A stretch of DNA of 8,243 nt. It comes from Candidatus Poribacteria bacterium. Its GTDB lineage: Bacteria > Poribacteria > WGA-4E > WGA-3G. The notes under the pieces are model-generated. The model was given only the letters and a program-made list of their open reading frames with translations, searched no databases and was not told the DNA's origin. The stretch lies in assembly GCA_007571355.1 (NCBI GenBank), contig RKRO01000393.1, positions 1 through 8,243 on the forward strand, read 5' to 3'. The position numbers and the translations under genes were made by a program. The stretch's first letter is position 1, and each line of letters starts with the position of its first letter. Below, one piece after another: positions 6,114 to 8,243 of this stretch.

Positions 6114-6127
6114 CAAGCGGCAGCTTG
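6114..6127. repeat. Short inverted repeat CAAGC-GGCA-GCTTG
   Basis: A perfect 5-bp stem with a 4-nt loop, ending 9 nt before the ribosome binding site of the Uma2 gene at 6137-6141. In a leader transcript it could affect access to the ribosome binding site, but a stem this short may be chance. Confidence 0.4.
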
Positions 6128-6148
6128 GATTATCCTAAGGAAAAATGT

Positions 6149-6721
6149 ATGGCATCTCTTCCAGCACGAACCCTCTTCACCGCTGAGGAATACATCACCC
6201 AAGAACGAAAGGCACTGCACAAAAGTGAATACCTCGACGGTCAGATATTTGCAATGTCTGGGGCGAGTCGCGCCCATAGCCTTATCACAGGAGACATATT
6301 CAATACACTTTACAACCAATTAGTCGGATCAGATTGTGAAGTCCATTCCAGTGATATGCGCGTGCGGCCGATTCCAATAGCCTACTTCTATCCAGATGTC
6401 GTTGTCGCATGCGGCGAACCTCGCTTTGAAGATGATGTTTTGGACACACTTCTGAACCCGATTGTTATCGTAGAGGTGCTTTCACCCTCCACTGCAGCCT
6501 ATGACCGAGGCGAGAAATTTTCGCACTATAGACAACTTACATCGTTGCGAGACTACATCCTTGTTTCACAACACAAGGTCTGCGTTGAACATCATTGGCT
6601 GCGAGATCGACAATGGGAACATACCGAATTTCTGGCACTGGACGATGGCCTGTCACTCACTTCAATCGGATGCAATATATCCTTGCATGACATCTATAGG
6701 CGCGTTAATGTTGCTGTTTAA
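6149..6721 (+). CDS. Uma2 family PD-(D/E)XK endonuclease, complete
   Basis: A 190-residue protein of full family length. Conserved segments in order are: FTAEEYITQE; KSEYLDGQIFAMSGAS, with Glu27 and the usual His43 just after; SSDMRVRP (68-74); YFYPDVVVACG with Asp83; PIVIVEVLSPST with Glu109; DRGEKFSHYRQLTSLRDYILVSQ; and a short C-terminal tail. The D83 and E109 pair corresponds to the PD-(D/E)XK core. Uma2 proteins are predicted nucleases found in many copies in some genomes; their role is not established. The ATG at 6149 is supported by AAGGA at 6137-6141, 7 nt upstream; an in-frame TTG at 6125 lies inside a palindrome and is unlikely. Its stop touches the ribosome binding site of the zinc-ribbon gene, so the two are probably co-expressed. 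It differs from the gene at the left edge: it has no coiled-coil tail. Confidence 0.92.
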   Translation: MASLPARTLFTAEEYITQERKALHKSEYLDGQIFAMSGASRAHSLITGDIFNTLYNQLVGSDCEVHSSDMRVRPIPIAYFYPDVVVACGEPRFEDDVLDTLLNPIVIVEVLSPSTAAYDRGEKFSHYRQLTSLRDYILVSQHKVCVEHHWLRDRQWEHTEFLALDDGLSLTSIGCNISLHDIYRRVNVAV

Positions 6722-6727
6722 AAGGAG
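6721..6727 (+). promoter_or_regulatory. Ribosome binding site of the zinc-ribbon gene
   Basis: AAAGGAG begins at the last base of the Uma2 stop codon and lies 7 nt before the GTG at 6735. It supports translation of the short zinc-ribbon gene and selects this GTG over any upstream in-frame start inside the Uma2 gene. Confidence 0.7.
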
Positions 6728-6734
6728 CACACCC

Positions 6735-6911
6735 GTGATTGTTGAATTTGAAAACCGATCTGGCGAAATGGAACAAGCCGATATGGAAATTGACGAACCC
6801 TGTCCGATCTGCTGCGGCATGCTTTTCCCCATTGTGGAATCGAAACCAGAGAGTGGGTACCGTTGCAGCAGCTGCGGACTCGTCTTTTTACCCGTAGAAG
6901 AAGAGTATTAA
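6735..6911 (+). CDS. Small zinc-ribbon protein
   Basis: A 58-residue acidic protein starting at GTG. It carries C23-x2-C26 (CPIC, followed by another Cys) and C44-x2-C47 (CSSC), separated by 17 residues, the classic layout of a zinc ribbon. After the second knuckle comes GLVFLPVEEEY. The protein is too small to be an enzyme and may bind nucleic acid or a partner protein through the ribbon. Function is not recognised. AAAGGAG 7 nt upstream and a 13-nt gap after the Uma2 stop suggest translation from the same mRNA. The frame is open further upstream inside the Uma2 gene, but that part is a shadow. A repeat copy follows immediately after the stop. Confidence 0.72.
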   Translation: MIVEFENRSGEMEQADMEIDEPCPICCGMLFPIVESKPESGYRCSSCGLVFLPVEEEY

Positions 6912-7024
6912 CGTAAAGCCTATACTTATTGAGACACATCAAACCGAAACGATGCTCGTCTGATCTGATTCCCCCCCCCGCAAGCAGGAGGGGTAGGGGG
7001 GTATCTGCGTCCAAGTGCCCATTT
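6912..7024 (+). repeat. Intergenic palindromic repeat, divergent copy 3
   Basis: It shares the left edge CGTAAAGCC, the central CTGATTCCCCC and G-rich arm, and the right edge ATCTGCGTCCAAG-(T/G)GC with copy 1, in the same order and at nearly the same total length (about 113 nt). The sequence between these blocks has drifted. TTACGATAA at 7036-7044 is the reverse complement of the TTATCGTAA that opens copies 1 and 2, a possible terminal inverted repeat. It fills the gap between two convergent genes, where the hairpin could also halt transcription. Confidence 0.65.
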
Positions 7025-7093
7025 CTTTTCAGATGTTACGATAAGAAAGGCGCGGCAAGTACAAAACTCACTGGATTCCTCCGCAAGGTAACA

Positions 7094-8179
7094 TTAAAAA
7101 TCTCGGAAATTTGGTACCTCTATCGGTTCACCCCCATTCGCAATGGATTGCTCCGAAACCAACCCCGGCACCGTGAAATCCATCGCCGTGTAGACATCAA
7201 TCGGTGGTACCGTATCCGTGAGGATACTATCAACAAAATCCCGCACCTTGAAATACTCACCGAGGTCACCGGCGTTTTCTGCTTCAACTGGCGGATTTTT
7301 CCACCGTTCCGGGAGACAGTCCTCAAATTGAGAGAGTGGTCGCCACTGTTCACTTATCCCAAACTCACGCAACCAAATCTTCGGTGCCGCACCAAGTCCG
7401 CGCGAACTCTCATAACACCCCGCTGTTCCTTGCAAACTGAAATAGGAATTCGCCGGACGGTTCGACAGCATATCAATCCGAATCTTGATTAACCCACCAC
7501 AATCCGTTTTACACAGCATCATCACGGTGTCTTCCATCGCGTGTTCAGGATCAGTGTGAACACCAGTACCGAGACAACAGACACTCACAACACGACTGCC
7601 GAACCACTGAAGCACCGGACCGAGACTATGCGTCGCATAGTTGCACCGATTGATACCGACCTGCCAGTAGTAGCGCCACGTCGGGTTACCACCAGCATCG
7701 TGATGGAGCGACTTGACGTTGTGGAGGTATTCGCCTTCCCCGAAATAGACATCCCCGAACATACCAGATTCTACCATATTGCGAATCAGCACATTCGCCT
7801 TAGAATAACACGTATTTTCAGCCATCGTATATTTGGCAGACGATTTTCGAACCGCCCGAACCAAATCATAGCACTCCTCCAACTTGACAGCAGCCGTCAC
7901 TTCACTGATGACATGTTTCCCCGCTGCTAATGCTTCAATCGCCTGTGGGACGTGGAGGTTTTCAGGCGTGGCAAGCACTACGATATCCACTGCATCCAGC
8001 ATCGCTTGATAATCCGTAAACTGCTGCCGGACACCAAACCGTTCAGTGACGCTTTGGAGCGTCTCTTTGTTGATGTCGCAAAACGCCGTTACCTCGGTTT
8101 CTGCGATCGCTTTAAAAGGTGCAACATAGGAACTCCCCCGATGGGCACCAACAATTCCGACTTTCAATTGATTCGCCAT
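7094..8179 (-). CDS. Gfo/Idh/MocA family oxidoreductase, GH109-like
   Basis: A 361-residue NAD(P)-dependent protein with an N-terminal Rossmann fold (LKVGIVGAHRGSS, then CDINKETL after strand 2) and the Gfo/Idh/MocA C-terminal sheet domain. In the family the lysine motif EKP follows strand 5; here it reads SEVTAAVKLEECYDLV, close to the EVPAA-type motif of the GH109 glycosidase branch. AENTCYSKANVLIRNMVESG, GEGEYLHN and NYATHSLGPVLQWFG also resemble that branch, which hydrolyses sugars through transient NAD-dependent oxidation. A sugar-active role is therefore likely, but the substrate is unknown. There is no signal peptide, so the protein should be cytoplasmic. The ATG at 8179 fits the family start; an in-frame ATG at 8227 would add 16 residues that do not fit. 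The gene faces the + strand genes and looks unrelated to the Fe-S operon. Confidence 0.88.
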   Translation of the reverse strand: MANQLKVGIVGAHRGSSYVAPFKAIAETEVTAFCDINKETLQSVTERFGVRQQFTDYQAMLDAVDIVVLATPENLHVPQAIEALAAGKHVISEVTAAVKLEECYDLVRAVRKSSAKYTMAENTCYSKANVLIRNMVESGMFGDVYFGEGEYLHNVKSLHHDAGGNPTWRYYWQVGINRCNYATHSLGPVLQWFGSRVVSVCCLGTGVHTDPEHAMEDTVMMLCKTDCGGLIKIRIDMLSNRPANSYFSLQGTAGCYESSRGLGAAPKIWLREFGISEQWRPLSQFEDCLPERWKNPPVEAENAGDLGEYFKVRDFVDSILTDTVPPIDVYTAMDFTVPGLVSEQSIANGGEPIEVPNFRDF

Positions 8180-8191
8180 TTTATCTGTCCG

Positions 8192-8198
8192 CTCCTTT
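8192..8198 (-). promoter_or_regulatory. Ribosome binding site of the oxidoreductase gene
   Basis: On the - strand AAAGGAG lies 12 nt before the ATG at 8179. The spacing is long, but it is the only good match and sits downstream of the alternative ATG at 8227, which favours the shorter protein. Confidence 0.5.
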
Positions 8199-8243
8199 CG
8201 GTGAAATTTCAGATTTCCGAAACTCATTTTAACGCGAGTTGCC

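Noticed and set aside
5849..6116. Two open frames on the - strand encoding Pro- and Gly-rich peptides
   Set aside because: They are translations of the tandem repeat, with the same peptide phrase appearing twice, and have no ribosome binding site or recognisable domain.
6929..7492. 187-codon open frame on the + strand
   Set aside because: Starts inside repeat copy 3 and runs antisense to the oxidoreductase; no family features.
7541..7930. 129-codon open frame on the + strand
   Set aside because: Antisense to the oxidoreductase core; Thr- and Arg-rich with no family features.
1..8243. tRNA, rRNA or transposase genes
   Set aside because: No cloverleaf-like segments, rRNA-like stretches or transposase motifs were recognised on either strand; a covariance-model scan would be needed to exclude small RNAs.

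Overview
The window holds about eleven genes on the + strand followed by one convergent gene on the - strand, at roughly 50% GC. Gene content and repeat style suggest an uncultured bacterium of the Candidatus Poribacteria type or a similar phylum: Uma2-family nucleases, a GH109-like Gfo/Idh/MocA oxidoreductase, and intergenic palindromes rich in runs of C and G. This assignment is inference from gene style, not a database match.

Region 1 (1-2200) is a defence-like or accessory block. The 3' part of a Uma2-family PD-(D/E)XK nuclease with a coiled-coil tail is followed 33 nt later by a beta-class DNA methyltransferase whose C-terminus carries an Mrr-like PD-(D/E)XK domain, so modification and a putative nuclease lie in one chain. 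The middle of the methyltransferase gene, where target recognition is expected, is strikingly AT-rich (about 35% GC by hand count, against 53-58% in the flanking catalytic parts).

Region 2 (2273-5809) reads as one tightly packed Fe-S/sulfur operon: SufS-type cysteine desulfurase, SufU/IscU-type scaffold, Rieske ferredoxin, SufT/PaaD-like MIP18 protein, a HicB-HicA toxin-antitoxin pair, a DUF971 protein and a single-domain rhodanese. Several junctions are 4-nt ATGA or GTGA overlaps. SufS would mobilise sulfur from cysteine, the scaffold would accept it, SufT would help mature Fe-S clusters, and the rhodanese could handle persulfide sulfur. The sufB, sufC and sufD genes are not in the window. 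The hicBA cassette in the middle of this housekeeping operon is the most unexpected arrangement here.

Region 3 (5810-6148) has no gene. It starts with a near-consensus sigma70-type promoter reading right, followed by two copies of a repeat with a C-run/G-run hairpin, then two further small palindromes, and ends at the ribosome binding site of a second, complete Uma2 gene (6149-6721). A 58-residue zinc-ribbon gene (6735-6911) follows closely. A divergent third copy of the repeat (6912-7024) occupies the gap before the convergent oxidoreductase gene (7094-8179, - strand). Positions 8180-8243 hold only its upstream region.
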